DNA of 64,000 bases from Actinoplanes philippinensis (GCF_900113015.1 NZ_FONV01000006.1:124001-188000), one strand, 5' to 3'. Counted from the stretch's first letter, positions 45,201-53,273 are shown. A program made the numbers and translations. The notes: generated from the letters alone by a model not told the origin.

Positions 45201-45919
45201 GACACCGTCTGCAGCTCGGCGTCGCGCGCACGAGCCACGTTCTGGCCGTAGTCCAGGAACTCCTGCAGGTCCTCATCGGTACCGGACAGTGCGGCCTGGA
45301 TGGCCGCGGTCAGGTTCGGACCGGCACCGGCCGACATCTGTCCGACCAGGACCCTGTCGTCGTGGCGCTGCGCGACATACTGGTCCTGGTCGAGGAACTT
45401 GCTGACGTCGGCGGGCGTGCCGCTGAGCGCCACCTGCGCGAGCCTCTGCACCTCGGGCCCGCCGTTGGCGGACACCTGCCCGACCCGGACCCGCTCGTCA
45501 CGTTCCCAGGCCTTGCGCCATCCGGAGACCAGGAACGCATGCCGATCGGCGGGGGTACCGGCCAATGCGGCCTCGCCGGCCGAACGCATCGCCGAGCCGC
45601 CGAGACCGATGTATCGGGCGATCTCCGCCTGCTCGTCAAGGTCCTGCGCGGCCGACAGTCCGTTCGGCATGAAGTCGCGGATCGCGTCGTCGCCGCCGAC
45701 AAGTGCCAGTTCGGCGGCCCTGGCGACGTTCGTCTCGTCGAAAAGCAGCAGATCCGTGGCGTACGCACGGACCTCGCTGATGCTGATGTCAGCCGACTCC
45801 TCCTCCGCGCGTGCCGCCGGCGGCGAGATCAGCTCCGCCGCCAGCACCACGACTGCCGTGGTAGCCAGCAATCGCGACCATCTGCCAGGCCTGTTTCGGC
45901 CATGACGAACCAAGGACAT
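42281..45919 (-). CDS. Secreted ALF-repeat polymorphic toxin
   Basis: 1212 aa from ATG 45919, after GGGGGTG. A signal peptide (RLLATTAVVVLAAELI...AARA) directs export. Four or more ALF repeats come first (AALAGTPADRHAFLVSGW-type units). A very long Ala/Lys coiled coil spans roughly residues 250-600, followed by more ALF repeats (GPAMQAAGQAALNGTPQEL). A hydrophobic pre-toxin segment (GFIPVVGEPCDALDAM ... MIPGVGWLPGAKKG) precedes a ~110-residue C-terminal domain (LPKSFELKAGNTQIWVHGN ... ELKFSKRDTDKLPALVHG). The architecture is that of contact or secreted polymorphic toxins. The toxic activity of the last domain is unknown. Confidence 0.85.
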   Translation of the reverse strand: MSLVRHGRNRPGRWSRLLATTAVVVLAAELISPPAARAEEESADISISEVRAYATDLLLFDETNVARAAELALVGGDDAIRDFMPNGLSAAQDLDEQAEIARYIGLGGSAMRSAGEAALAGTPADRHAFLVSGWRKAWERDERVRVGQVSANGGPEVQRLAQVALSGTPADVSKFLDQDQYVAQRHDDRVLVGQMSAGAGPNLTAAIQAALSGTDEDLQEFLDYGQNVARARDAELQTVSQLAQQAKEASQLAARETQLAKDAAATAVETARLAKAAAELAARETAAAKDSAIKAASAAQRAAKSAGRAAEAAQTAVRAANAANAAARTASSAASRAATAAARAGDAASRADRAAFDAATDATKGEAANQAAQNARAVAASARVAAAAAGQAKIAAEASAEAARYADGAVNNSDAAAAAATEAAGHAAAAGADATIAEQAAAKARRKAAEARKASAAAQSFARQAADAAGKAQQFANDAATHAERAAAAAEEAARNAGKSSKASAEAEKHASNAIKASEVAVAAATEARRVADLARVADQARIDAQMTQNMLAAEDAREEEQAQLAQERWDTAESAQRDAATQQLLADARAPGTPAETAVTKGRQAAVRLVSTGGAWSSAAARTALAGTDADVLEFLNSGLPMATEQDDRETVGVIADTGDRPGLRAAAATAAAGSIDQVREFLRTQNYPDKVRDDRVQVGQLMTAGGPAMQAAGQAALNGTPQELAAFLRTGQYVAADQDNRIEIGRIMTAGGPEVKAAGQVALSGPRSYAKHFLGSTRFKAQQRDEEAAAHVAKIEALISDAAKNAATARQQAASAAQAAAQARNASDAAKTYEAMAKQAAADAKTYAENAQRSADAAKKSAEQAAASAQTAKAAAARAQQAANEATASARRARASASAAQASADFAQRRAADAKKSAEAALKSKEEAAKAALDALRIAVTLRQQEEEKRRAESREAIQQHCGDIRLYMMGIRCEGDELLEAIDKDTNFCTLTFGDDAAACEQVMPLYLDKLKRDSEQTVLIMHIVLTVCGFIPVVGEPCDALDAMISFIEGDKTGAAAGMLAMIPGVGWLPGAKKGLDLFRKLKNFRKGEKASGTVWDSVKGTQPPLPNSGGLPKSFELKAGNTQIWVHGNVTDHYAEAIKGWQRQGLSPERVNLNVQQMLTSMQAAVAEATKNGVPLNELIKVGGWELKFSKRDTDKLPALVHGKPTS

Positions 45920-45944
45920 GTGTTGCACCCCCGTAGAAAAGTGA

Positions 45945-46154
45945 CCTGAGTGGTCGATCCGCGAAGCAGGCCGGGACTTCGAGCAATGCCGCCGAACAGC
46001 ATGCTCCCGGCTCATCGACCAGAACCGCGTTGTCCTACTCGACGTCCTCGAACATCCCGCCCGAGACACCGGAGTAGCTCACAGCCGCCTCGACAGGCTC
46101 ATCGCCGCTCTGCGGACGCGCCGCTCACCGCGATCGCCGCAGTCGCACCCGTGA
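45945..46154 (+). pseudogene. Possible gene remnant without a start codon
   Basis: A frame with coding-like composition runs 69 codons to a TGA (e.g. FEQCRR, LIDQNRVVLLDVLEHPARD, AHSRLDRLIAALRTR). It begins right after a stop and has no start codon. It lies in the 500-bp gap upstream of the toxin gene, which otherwise shows no gene, hairpin or repeat. Confidence 0.25.
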
Positions 46155-46419
46155 CGGCCATTGCCGACACACTCCGAACCTGTCGCACGCCAAAGCCCCC
46201 GTTGCCCTGTTTCACATCGTGCGGCTCAGATCATAGACAACGATGATTAACCCGTGGGGCCGCGGCAGTCGGAGCACTGCCCGGCGAGGCAAGCGCCCTA
46301 ATGATGACGCAGTCGTCCATCCGTTGACGGATGGCAGGCACGACGATCCCGGAAACGATGTGGAGGCGGCCCTACATCGGAGGCGGACACCATGAACCGG
46401 TCGTCAGCGGCGGCCGGCA

Positions 46420-46845
46420 TCACCGAACGGCGGGGATGCGGTGCTCCCGGCGGATGACCAACCGGAGGCCCGACCAGATCTCGTCGATCGCGCACACCTT
46501 GTTGTCGACCAATCCGGTCGGCAGCGCGACCTCGCGGACGACGTCCTCGGTGACGTCGGTGGGCACCTTCGACGCCCGTTTCGGCCAGGCGACCCAGAAG
46601 CCGCCGTCCTGTGCCATGCCGCGCCGGACCTCGTCGAGGCGGGTCTGCAGCACGTGGCGCTCGGTGACGAACAGCACGATCACGTCGGTCGGGGCGCCGG
46701 CGGCCAGACCGGGCCGGACGGCCACTCCCTCGGGCAGGCCATCGAGATTGCCCGCGAAGCCCGCCGGCGCGTCGAGCAGGGCGACCCGGTGACCCGGTTT
46801 GATGCCGAGCTTGCGGTACAGCGGAGTGTTCGAGTAGCCGGCCAT
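46420..46845 (-). CDS. DUF3052 family protein
   Basis: 141 aa. The family phrases MAGYSNTPLYRKLGIKPGHRV, VLFVTERHVLQTRLDEVRRGMAQDGGFWVAWPKRASKVPTD split across the middle, and VCAIDEIWSGLRLVIRRE at the end are all present. The family is common in actinobacteria and functionally unknown. It is cytosolic. Confidence 0.85.
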   Translation of the reverse strand: MAGYSNTPLYRKLGIKPGHRVALLDAPAGFAGNLDGLPEGVAVRPGLAAGAPTDVIVLFVTERHVLQTRLDEVRRGMAQDGGFWVAWPKRASKVPTDVTEDVVREVALPTGLVDNKVCAIDEIWSGLRLVIRREHRIPAVR

Positions 46846-46914
46846 GATGCCTTCGCAGTCGTCGGTGTGCGTGAATGGTAGCCGTGCGTCCGGCCGCGGG
46901 TGTCCGGCGATCGG

Positions 46915-47238
46915 TCAGAGTGAGGTCACGACGAGGAAGGGTGTCGCGGCGACGAGGGCGCACGCCGGCCAGAACCAGCGTGCGGGGACGTCCGCGTTTC
47001 GCCACAGCAGGTAGTTGACGCCCACCCAGATGAGCGCGGACCCCAGGATGACCGGCACCAGGGTCAGCGACAGGGCGAGCAGGCCGTCGTTCTCGGTCGG
47101 CTCCCGGACCGGCCAGTGGAGTCCGGCCAGGGGTCCGTTGCCCAGGTAGTAGTAGGTCAGGAAGATCGAGACGATCCCCGGCACACCCAGCACCAGGTTC
47201 GTGCCGACAGCGATCCACAATCTCCGCATCTCGCCCAT
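46915..47238 (-). CDS. Small multi-pass membrane protein
   Basis: 107 aa from ATG 47238 (ATG 47229 also possible). Three hydrophobic segments are visible: LWIAVGTNLVLGVPGIVSIFL, LALSLTLVPVILGSALIWVG and FWPACALVAATPFLVV. No family was recognised. Confidence 0.6.
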   Translation of the reverse strand: MGEMRRLWIAVGTNLVLGVPGIVSIFLTYYYLGNGPLAGLHWPVREPTENDGLLALSLTLVPVILGSALIWVGVNYLLWRNADVPARWFWPACALVAATPFLVVTSL

Positions 47239-47340
47239 CCCTCGTGTCCGTCGCCAGGCTCGGGGTGAGGCTAGCCCTACCGGGATCACGGTGTTCTGCC
47301 GTAGTGCCCGCGCGGCATCGCCGTTGATCTACTCAGACGC

Positions 47341-47995
47341 ATGCGACCTTCCGCCGTGTCCACTGTGGGCGCCCTCTGCTGGGCGGCCGCCGCCCCTCTG
47401 TTCCTGGCCGCGAATGTCGTCGTCGGGCTCGCCTGGGACGATCCGGGCTTCAGCTGGGCGACGAACAACATCAGTGATCTGGGGAACGTGTCCTGCGGTG
47501 TCTGGGACACCAACCCGTCCCCGGTACGTGTGCTCGCCCTGGCACGACGTCATGAATGCGGCGTTCGTGCTGACGGCGGCACTGCTGATCGCCGGGCTGG
47601 TGCTGAGCCGGCGGGTGCGGGGGCCGGGGAGGGCGGTCCGCTGGGGCTGGTGGCTGATGGCGTTCGGGGCGGCCGGGCTGGGCCTGGCCGGGGCTTTCCC
47701 CGCGGACAGCAACGAGAATCTGCACCTGCTCGGCGCGGTGCTGGTCTTCGGGTGCGGTAATGCGGGCCTGCTGGTCGCCGGGTGTGCCCGTGAGGGGACT
47801 CTGCCGGCGCGGCTGCGGCCGGCCACCGCGGCTCTCGGCCTGCTGGGCCTCGCCGGGAGTGTCCTGTTCCTCGTACAGCAGGGAATGGGCCTGGGTGTCG
47901 GCGGCATGGAACGTGTCGCGGTGTTCCCGCTGCCGGTCTGGGCCTGCTACGCCGGGTGTTCCCTGTACCTGAGCAGCCGCCTCTCCCGCGCCTAG
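47341..47995 (+). pseudogene. DUF998 membrane protein gene with a one-base frameshift
   Basis: The first ~57 codons (MRPSAVSTVGALCWAA ... NNISDLGNVSCGVWDT) are in one frame; the rest (RPRYVCSPWHDVMNAAFV ... LYLSSRLSRA) is in another. Dropping one C from the CCC at 47514-47516 restores the normal family sequence GVWDT-N-RPRYVCSPWH. Six membrane segments follow. Either the gene is broken, or this is a sequencing error in a C run. Confidence 0.8.
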
Positions 47996-48203
47996 AACGG
48001 GGTGCCGGCGAGCGGGCCGGGCAGGGGTTCGTCGTGGATGACGTCAGAACGACGTACGGCCGGTGCAGTCCCCCGGGTTTCGGCGGTGACGATCTCGGCG
48101 GACTCGACCACCCGGCGGCGGCACCGTGCCCCGTGGCGTCCGCGGGGCCGACCGAGCGTTCGATCAGCTGCGGACCTGCCTGCGGCTCAGCTGACGCCGG
48201 AGG

Positions 48204-48797
48204 TCAGGACGGGGCGTATCCGCGCAGGATGAAGGCGATCGTCTCGTCGACGCCGGCCTCGATCTGGTCGGCGGGGAAACCGCCGCTGGTCGCCAGCTGG
48301 GTGAGCCCCTGCAGGGCGACGAAGAGCGGCAGCGACATCAGGTCGAGTGGCCCCGGACGGACCTCGCCCCGGCGCTGACCGTCGGCGATCAGGTCGGTGG
48401 CCAGGTCTTTCAGCCGGTGCATGGCGGTGATCAGCTCGGTGCTGGCGTCGGGGTCGTGCTTGCGCCCATACATCAACTCGAGCAGGGCGCCGTTGGCGGC
48501 GGCGAAGCCCAGATAGGTACGGGCGACAGCGGTCAGCCGGGCGCCGAAGCTCTCCCCGACCCGGTCGAGGGACGCGTCCATGGCCGAGGTGAGGCGCTGG
48601 AATCCCTCGATCGCGAGGGCGTCGAGCAGCGCCTGTTTGGTCTTGAAGTGCCGGCTGGGGGCGGCCGGGCTGACCCCCGCCTCACGGGCCAGTTCGCGCA
48701 GCGACAGCTCGGCCGGGCCGCGGGCGCGCAGGGTGTCCTCGGCGAGCGTGAGCAGGGCGGCGCGGAGGTCTCCGTGATGGTACGGCCGAGCTTTCAT
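48204..48797 (-). CDS. TetR-family repressor
   Basis: 197 aa. The HTH (residues ~10-55) reads LSLRELAREAGVSPAAPSRHFKTKQALLDAL, followed by a TetR_C_33-like domain. It is divergent from the MBL-fold hydrolase. A TAGGAT -10 on the minus strand (48804-48809) ends 6 bp before the ATG, so its mRNA is probably leaderless. It likely binds the 35-bp palindrome at 48816. Confidence 0.9.
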   Translation of the reverse strand: MKARPYHHGDLRAALLTLAEDTLRARGPAELSLRELAREAGVSPAAPSRHFKTKQALLDALAIEGFQRLTSAMDASLDRVGESFGARLTAVARTYLGFAAANGALLELMYGRKHDPDASTELITAMHRLKDLATDLIADGQRRGEVRPGPLDLMSLPLFVALQGLTQLATSGGFPADQIEAGVDETIAFILRGYAPS

Positions 48798-48815
48798 GAT
48801 CCCATCCTAGCGTGA

Positions 48816-48850
48816 TGTAGGCGACGAACACATTGTGTGCGTTGACTACA
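48816..48850. promoter_or_regulatory. Large TetR operator palindrome
   Basis: A 35-bp imperfect palindrome is centred on T48833. The 17-bp arms TGTAGGCGACGAACACA and TGTGTGCGTTGACTACA match at 14 of 17 positions. It covers the -35 box of the hydrolase promoter and sits upstream of the repressor -10. Confidence 0.75.
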
Positions 48851-48870
48851 TTGTTATCGCTGCCTACATT
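48842..48870 (+). promoter_or_regulatory. Sigma-70-type promoter of the MBL-fold hydrolase gene
   Basis: TTGACT (48842-48847), 17 bp, TACATT (48865-48870). The -35 lies inside the TetR operator, so repressor binding would block polymerase. Confidence 0.7.
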
Positions 48871-48939
48871 TGGAGCAGCCTACAGGCCTCGCCATCGCGG
48901 CCGATTGACGGACAGGCCCAGCAGAAGGAGTCGCCGCTC

Positions 48940-49989
48940 ATGGACAACCGGTTCAACATCGCCGCACAGATCGGCGGAAAGGCCACCGGAGCCCGCCGCG
49001 CCCGCATGGAGGCCTCCCCGCAGTACTCCGGCGGGCGGTTCCGCAACAACGTCCCCACCAGCACCGGCATCTCGCTGTCGGCCGTACCCCGCGTCGCTGT
49101 CGCCGCCTTCACCGGCGGCGACGCCCGGCGGCCGCACCACCCGGTCCCGCTGGTCGAGGCCCCTCCCGGCGGCGACGCTCAGGGACTGCACATCACGTGG
49201 TACGGGCATTCGACCGCCCTGGTCGAGATCGAGGGTCATCGTGTCCTGCTCGACCCGGTGTGGAGCGACCGCTGCTCCCCCACCCCGCTGGCCGGGCCGC
49301 GCCGCCTGCACCAGCCGCCGGTCGCGCTGCGTGACCTGCCGCCGATCGACGCCGTGGTGATCTCGCACGACCACTACGACCACCTCGACATGCCCAGCAT
49401 CCAGATCCTGGCCGACCTGCAGACCACCATGTTCGTGGTGCCGCTCGGCATCGGGGCCCACCTGGAGCGCTGGGGCGTGCCGGAGTCGCGCATCACCGAG
49501 CTGGACTGGAACGAGTCGACCCGGGTCGCCGGCCTGGAACTGATCGCCACCCCGGCCCGGCACTTCTCCGGCCGCGGGCTGAGCCGCGACGAGACCCTCT
49601 GGGCCAGCTGGGTGATCAACGGGCCGACGCGCAAGGTCTTCTACTCCGGCGACACCGGCTACTTCCCCGGCTTCGCCGCCATCGGGCAGGAGCACGGCCC
49701 GTTCGACGCCACCCTCGTGCAGGTCGGGGCGTACGGCCAGGACTGGTCGGACATCCACATGGTGCCCGAGGACGGGGTCGCCACCCACGTCGACGTGCGC
49801 GGCGGACTGATGGTGCCGGTGCACTGGGCGACCTTCGACCTGGCGCCGCACCAGTGGTCGGAGCCGGCCGACCGCACCTGGCGTGAGGCGAAGGCCCGGG
49901 GCGTCCGGCTGGCGATCCCCCGGCCCGGCGAGCGCGTCGACGTGGACAACCCGCCCGAGATCGACGCCTGGTGGCAGCAGGTCGCCTGA
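48940..49989 (+). CDS. MBL-fold metallo-hydrolase (UlaG/NAPE-PLD-like)
   Basis: 349 aa from ATG 48940, with AAGGAG 9 nt upstream. The metal cluster SHDHYDHLD (HxHxDH) is intact. It is preceded by WYGHSTALVEIEGHRVLLDPV and followed by later ligands in PARHFSGRG, YSGDTGYFPGF and PVHWATFDL. The layout matches NAPE-PLD/UlaG-type phosphodiesterases or lactonases. An unusual ~75-residue N-terminal extension precedes the fold. It is controlled by the divergent TetR. Confidence 0.9.
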   Translation: MDNRFNIAAQIGGKATGARRARMEASPQYSGGRFRNNVPTSTGISLSAVPRVAVAAFTGGDARRPHHPVPLVEAPPGGDAQGLHITWYGHSTALVEIEGHRVLLDPVWSDRCSPTPLAGPRRLHQPPVALRDLPPIDAVVISHDHYDHLDMPSIQILADLQTTMFVVPLGIGAHLERWGVPESRITELDWNESTRVAGLELIATPARHFSGRGLSRDETLWASWVINGPTRKVFYSGDTGYFPGFAAIGQEHGPFDATLVQVGAYGQDWSDIHMVPEDGVATHVDVRGGLMVPVHWATFDLAPHQWSEPADRTWREAKARGVRLAIPRPGERVDVDNPPEIDAWWQQVA

Positions 49990-50001
49990 GCCGTCGACGG
50001 C

Positions 50002-50931
50002 CTAGCGGGCGGCGCCGGCCGGCGCCGCCCGGCGGTCGAGCAGGTCGGTCACGGCCGACTCCAGGTCGGCGTGGGTGAACGTGAAGCCCGCGTCGAGCAG
50101 CCGCCGCGGGACACAGCGGCGGCCGGTCAGCGCCAGCATCGGGTCGGCGCCGAGGAACACTGATCCGAAACGGACCACCGGCGCCGGGCTCGGCAAGCCG
50201 AACGGCCGGTGCAGCGCCCGCCGCAACGTCGTCATCAGATCGCGGTTACGCACCGGGAACGGCGCGGTCGCGTGCACGATCCCGGACATCTCCGGATCGT
50301 CGACGCAGTGCCGCACGATCGCGCACAGGTCGTCGGCGTGCAGCCAGCTGACCCACTGGCGGCCACTGCCCATCCGCCCGCCGAGCCCCCACCGCACGAA
50401 CCCGGCCATCCGGTCGAACGCGGGCGTGCCCGGATCGAGGACGATGCCGGTGCGCAAGGTGACCCGGCGCTGCGCGGTGATCCCGGCGGCGGCCTCCTCC
50501 CAGGCGCGGGCGACGCCGGCCATCTGCGGCGGGCCGTCGGCGGGCCGCGCCCTCTCGTCGAGCACCGGCTCACCGGCGTCGCCGTAGATCGCCAGGGTGC
50601 TCATCTGCAGCAGCAGCGGCAGCGGCCGATCCAGGGTCGCGCACGCGGCGGCCAGGGCCCGGGCCGGCTCGGTGCGGGAGGTGGTGAGCAGCGCGATGTT
50701 CGCCGGTGTCGCCCGCCGGAACACCAGCTCACCGCAGAGGTTGATGAGCACGGCATCGGTCAGCTCGGCGGCCCAGGACCCGGCGGTACGCCCGTCCCAG
50801 CGCACGTGGCGGCCCCAGCGGACCGGCGTCGCCGACCGGCTGAGCACCACCACGTCGTGGCCGCGGCCGATCAGGTCACGGGCGATCCGCTGCCCGAGCG
50901 CGCCGGAGCCCCCGGCGATGACCGCCCTCAT
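50002..50931 (-). CDS. NAD(P)-binding TIGR01777-type epimerase
   Basis: 309 aa from ATG 50931. The Rossmann motif GGSGALGQRIA is at residues 6-16, followed by LINLCGELVFRR and MSTLAIYGDAGEPVLDE. It ends with the DUF1731-like GRRCVPRRLLDAGFTFTHADLESA. It overlaps the upstream gene by 4 nt (ATGA), so it is translationally coupled to the DUF2071 gene. Confidence 0.88.
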   Translation of the reverse strand: MRAVIAGGSGALGQRIARDLIGRGHDVVVLSRSATPVRWGRHVRWDGRTAGSWAAELTDAVLINLCGELVFRRATPANIALLTTSRTEPARALAAACATLDRPLPLLLQMSTLAIYGDAGEPVLDERARPADGPPQMAGVARAWEEAAAGITAQRRVTLRTGIVLDPGTPAFDRMAGFVRWGLGGRMGSGRQWVSWLHADDLCAIVRHCVDDPEMSGIVHATAPFPVRNRDLMTTLRRALHRPFGLPSPAPVVRFGSVFLGADPMLALTGRRCVPRRLLDAGFTFTHADLESAVTDLLDRRAAPAGAAR

Positions 50932-51674
50932 CGGCTCGCGACGGCGGCCGGGCGCACCGCCATCGGCGGCAGCGCGCTCCACTCGGCGGCGAGGTCGCGC
51001 ATGACCAGGCCACAGTCGAGGATCGCCGTCCCGTGCGGGAAGTTGACCGGGTCGTCGAAGAAGCTGGACCGCACCGACACCGGCTCGACCGGTGTGACGC
51101 GCCACTCCCCGCTGCTCAGCCGCACGCCGTCGAGACGGTCCGGGTCGGGCGTGGCGGAGAAGCCGTCGCAGCCACGGCGGAAGAACTCCGACGCCTCGGC
51201 CGCGCCGGTGAACAGGTGGCTGCCGGTGAGGGCCCGGGTGGTACGGACGTGAGCTTCCACCCGTACCCCCTGGGTGTCGTCGTTGATGTTGATCTGCAGC
51301 TCGTCGGCGGTCTCGCGCACGTCGAAGCGGGCGCGGGAGTGGTGACCCGGGAAGATCCGGCCGCCAGCCCAGGTGGTGAGCAGCGAGCCGGTGTCGCGGC
51401 GTGGGATGTAGACGCCGTGCGCGACGCCGTCCGCGGTGTCCCACTCGACGGCGATCCGGTGAGCGGCATTCTCGCTGCGCACGCCGAACGGCATCGGGAC
51501 CGTGGCCGGACGGACGCCGCTCAGCCGGATCAGGCAGATGCCGGAGACGGCCCAGCCGTTGACCACCTGCGGGCGCAGTGGCGCGGGCAACAGGCGCGCG
51601 GTGACCTCCGGGTCGGTGCGGTAGTTCACGAGCAGGCGTCGCTCGATGACGCTCGCCATGCGTGGGGTTCTCAT
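50928..51674 (-). CDS. DUF2071 family protein
   Basis: 248 aa from ATG 51674, with GGAGG 7 nt upstream. The DUF2071/acetoacetate-decarboxylase-like pattern is RLLVNYRTDPEVTARLLPAPLRPQVVNGWAV split by WAVSGICLIRLSGVRP. YIPRRDTGSLLTTWAGGRIFPG follows, then a late RSSFFDDPVNFPHGT. It is first in a two-gene operon. Its function is not established. Confidence 0.85.
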   Translation of the reverse strand: MRTPRMASVIERRLLVNYRTDPEVTARLLPAPLRPQVVNGWAVSGICLIRLSGVRPATVPMPFGVRSENAAHRIAVEWDTADGVAHGVYIPRRDTGSLLTTWAGGRIFPGHHSRARFDVRETADELQININDDTQGVRVEAHVRTTRALTGSHLFTGAAEASEFFRRGCDGFSATPDPDRLDGVRLSSGEWRVTPVEPVSVRSSFFDDPVNFPHGTAILDCGLVMRDLAAEWSALPPMAVRPAAVASR

Positions 51675-51694
51675 CCGGCTGCCTCCGCTAGGTG

Positions 51695-51743
51695 TTGAGC
51701 GGTCGCTCAAACAGCAGATTACACCGTTTGAGCGACCGCTCAA
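51695..51743 (-). promoter_or_regulatory. Promoter bracketed by two identical palindromic operators
   Basis: Two perfect 16-bp palindromes, TTGAGCG-2nt-CGCTCAA, lie at 51695-51710 and 51728-51743 with centres 33 bp apart. The minus-strand -35 TTGAGC (51738-51743) is inside the distal site. After 16 bp, the -10 TAATCT (51716-51721) lies between the sites. Binding would occlude polymerase. Confidence 0.75.
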
Positions 51744-51747
51744 GCCC

Positions 51748-53136
51748 CTACCCGAACCAGTGGCCCAGCCGGGCATCGAGTTCGCGCTGATCGTCACCGG
51801 CCCAGGCGACGTAGCCGTCCGGCCGCAGCAGGACCGCCGGCGCGTCGAACTCCGCGGTGGCGTCGGCGTGATGGTCGACGCGGTCCGACCAGACGCCGGC
51901 GGTCAGCCTTCCGGTGCGGTCCAGCAGCAGGCCACGGCCCTGATGCAGCAGGTCGTAGAGGCGGCCGCCCCGCACCGCGACGTCCGGCAGGCGGCGGCCG
52001 ACCGGATCCGGGCCCGGCCCGAGGTCGTAGCGGATGCCGATCCCGGAAGTACGCTCGATCAGGCGCCGGTTCACCTCCTCCACGTCCATCAGCTCGGCGA
52101 ACAGCCGCAGCGCCGCCCGCGGGCCCGGCTCGTCGGCCAGCAGAGCCGTCTGGGCCCGGGTGAGATCGAGCACGTCCTCCGCGACCGGCCGCCGCTCGGC
52201 CTGATAGGTGTCCAGCAGGCCGTCCGGCGCCCAGCCACGGACCTGAGCGGCCAGTTTCCAGCCGAGGTTGACCGCGTCCTGAACACCCAGGTTGAGGCCC
52301 TGCCCCCCGATCGGCGGGTGGATGTGGGCCGCGTCGCCGGCCAGCAGGACCCGCCCCACCCGGTACCGGTCGGCCAGCCGGGTCGCGTCACCGAAACTCG
52401 ACAGCCAGCGCGGCGAGTGCACCCCCAGATCGGAGCCGGTGATCGCCCGCAACGCCCGCCGGAAGTCGTCCAGCGTCGGCGGCTCCGTACGATCGACGAC
52501 CCCGACGCCCGGGACGATCACCCGGTGGAGCCCGTCCGCGGACGGGCGGACCATGAACCGCCGGTCCGCCACCCCGGCCGGGATCTCCGCCACCGCCATC
52601 TCGCCCATCAGCGTCTCGTTCCGCGCCGGCTCGCCGGGAAAACCGACACCCAGCAGCTTGCGGACGGCGCTGCGGGCGCCGTCACAGCCGACGAGCCAGC
52701 GGGTACGCAGCCGCTCGCCACCGGACGTCTCGACGGTCACCCCGTCGTCGTCCTGATCGAGACCGGTCAGCGCCACCCCACGCCGGACCTGGCCACCCCG
52801 GTCGGCCACGTGTTCCTCCAGCAGGCGGACGATCACCGGCTGCGGGATGCCCAGCAGGTAGGCGTACGCCGAGTCGAAGCCCGCCGGCGCGGGTTTGTCG
52901 ATCGCGGCGAAGTAGGCGCCGGCCGGACGCCGCCGCCCGTGCGCCAGCAGACGCTCCAGCAGCCCGCGCATCGCCATCAGCTCGATGCTGCGGATCTGCA
53001 GGCTGACGATGCGGGCCGGGGAGAAGGGCTCGGTGTCGCGCTCCAGGACGAGCACGCTGACGTCGTGCAGCCGCAACTCGGCGGCGAGCATCGCGCCGGC
53101 CGGGCCGCACCCGGCGATGATCACGTCGAAATCCAT
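51748..53136 (-). CDS. FAD-dependent (class A) aromatic monooxygenase
   Basis: 462 aa from ATG 53136. The FAD-binding GCGPAGAMLAAELRLHDVSVLVLERD is at residues 9-34, DG motif [13 protein letters not shown] at mid-protein and GD motif VLLAGDAAHIHPPIGGQGLN near residue 290. All three signatures of PHBH/PgaE-type hydroxylases are intact. It should hydroxylate an aromatic polyketide or phenol. It is divergent from the TetR gene at 53360, with a strong promoter and operator between them. Confidence 0.92.
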   Translation of the reverse strand: MDFDVIIAGCGPAGAMLAAELRLHDVSVLVLERDTEPFSPARIVSLQIRSIELMAMRGLLERLLAHGRRRPAGAYFAAIDKPAPAGFDSAYAYLLGIPQPVIVRLLEEHVADRGGQVRRGVALTGLDQDDDGVTVETSGGERLRTRWLVGCDGARSAVRKLLGVGFPGEPARNETLMGEMAVAEIPAGVADRRFMVRPSADGLHRVIVPGVGVVDRTEPPTLDDFRRALRAITGSDLGVHSPRWLSSFGDATRLADRYRVGRVLLAGDAAHIHPPIGGQGLNLGVQDAVNLGWKLAAQVRGWAPDGLLDTYQAERRPVAEDVLDLTRAQTALLADEPGPRAALRLFAELMDVEEVNRRLIERTSGIGIRYDLGPGPDPVGRRLPDVAVRGGRLYDLLHQGRGLLLDRTGRLTAGVWSDRVDHHADATAEFDAPAVLLRPDGYVAWAGDDQRELDARLGHWFG

Positions 53137-53182
53137 CGGTGTTGCCTCTCGGGAGTGCGGGGCGCTCCCGGCGACAACTACG

Positions 53183-53236
53183 TCAATCGCCCGACCGGGA
53201 CAGGACGGGGAGCACCCACATCGATACAACGGTCAT
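53183..53236 (-). CDS. Possible 17-aa leader peptide upstream of the FAD monooxygenase
   Basis: ATG 53236 follows a near-perfect GGGGAGGTGAGACCC ribosome site and encodes MTVVSMWVLPVLSRSGD, then TGA. It sits in the ~130-nt leader between the mapped promoter and the monooxygenase start. It could couple translation or act as an attenuator; no terminator/antiterminator fold was worked out. Confidence 0.4.
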   Translation of the reverse strand: MTVVSMWVLPVLSRSGD

Positions 53237-53273
53237 GGGTCTCACCTCCCCGGGTGGTGTCGCGGTCAGCAGC

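Noticed and set aside
42299-45949. 1216-codon plus-strand frame opposite the ALF toxin, RGG/LGG-rich
   Set aside because: It is the mirror of the Ala-rich coiled coil; no start site or domain, and the minus strand has signal peptide and ALF repeats.
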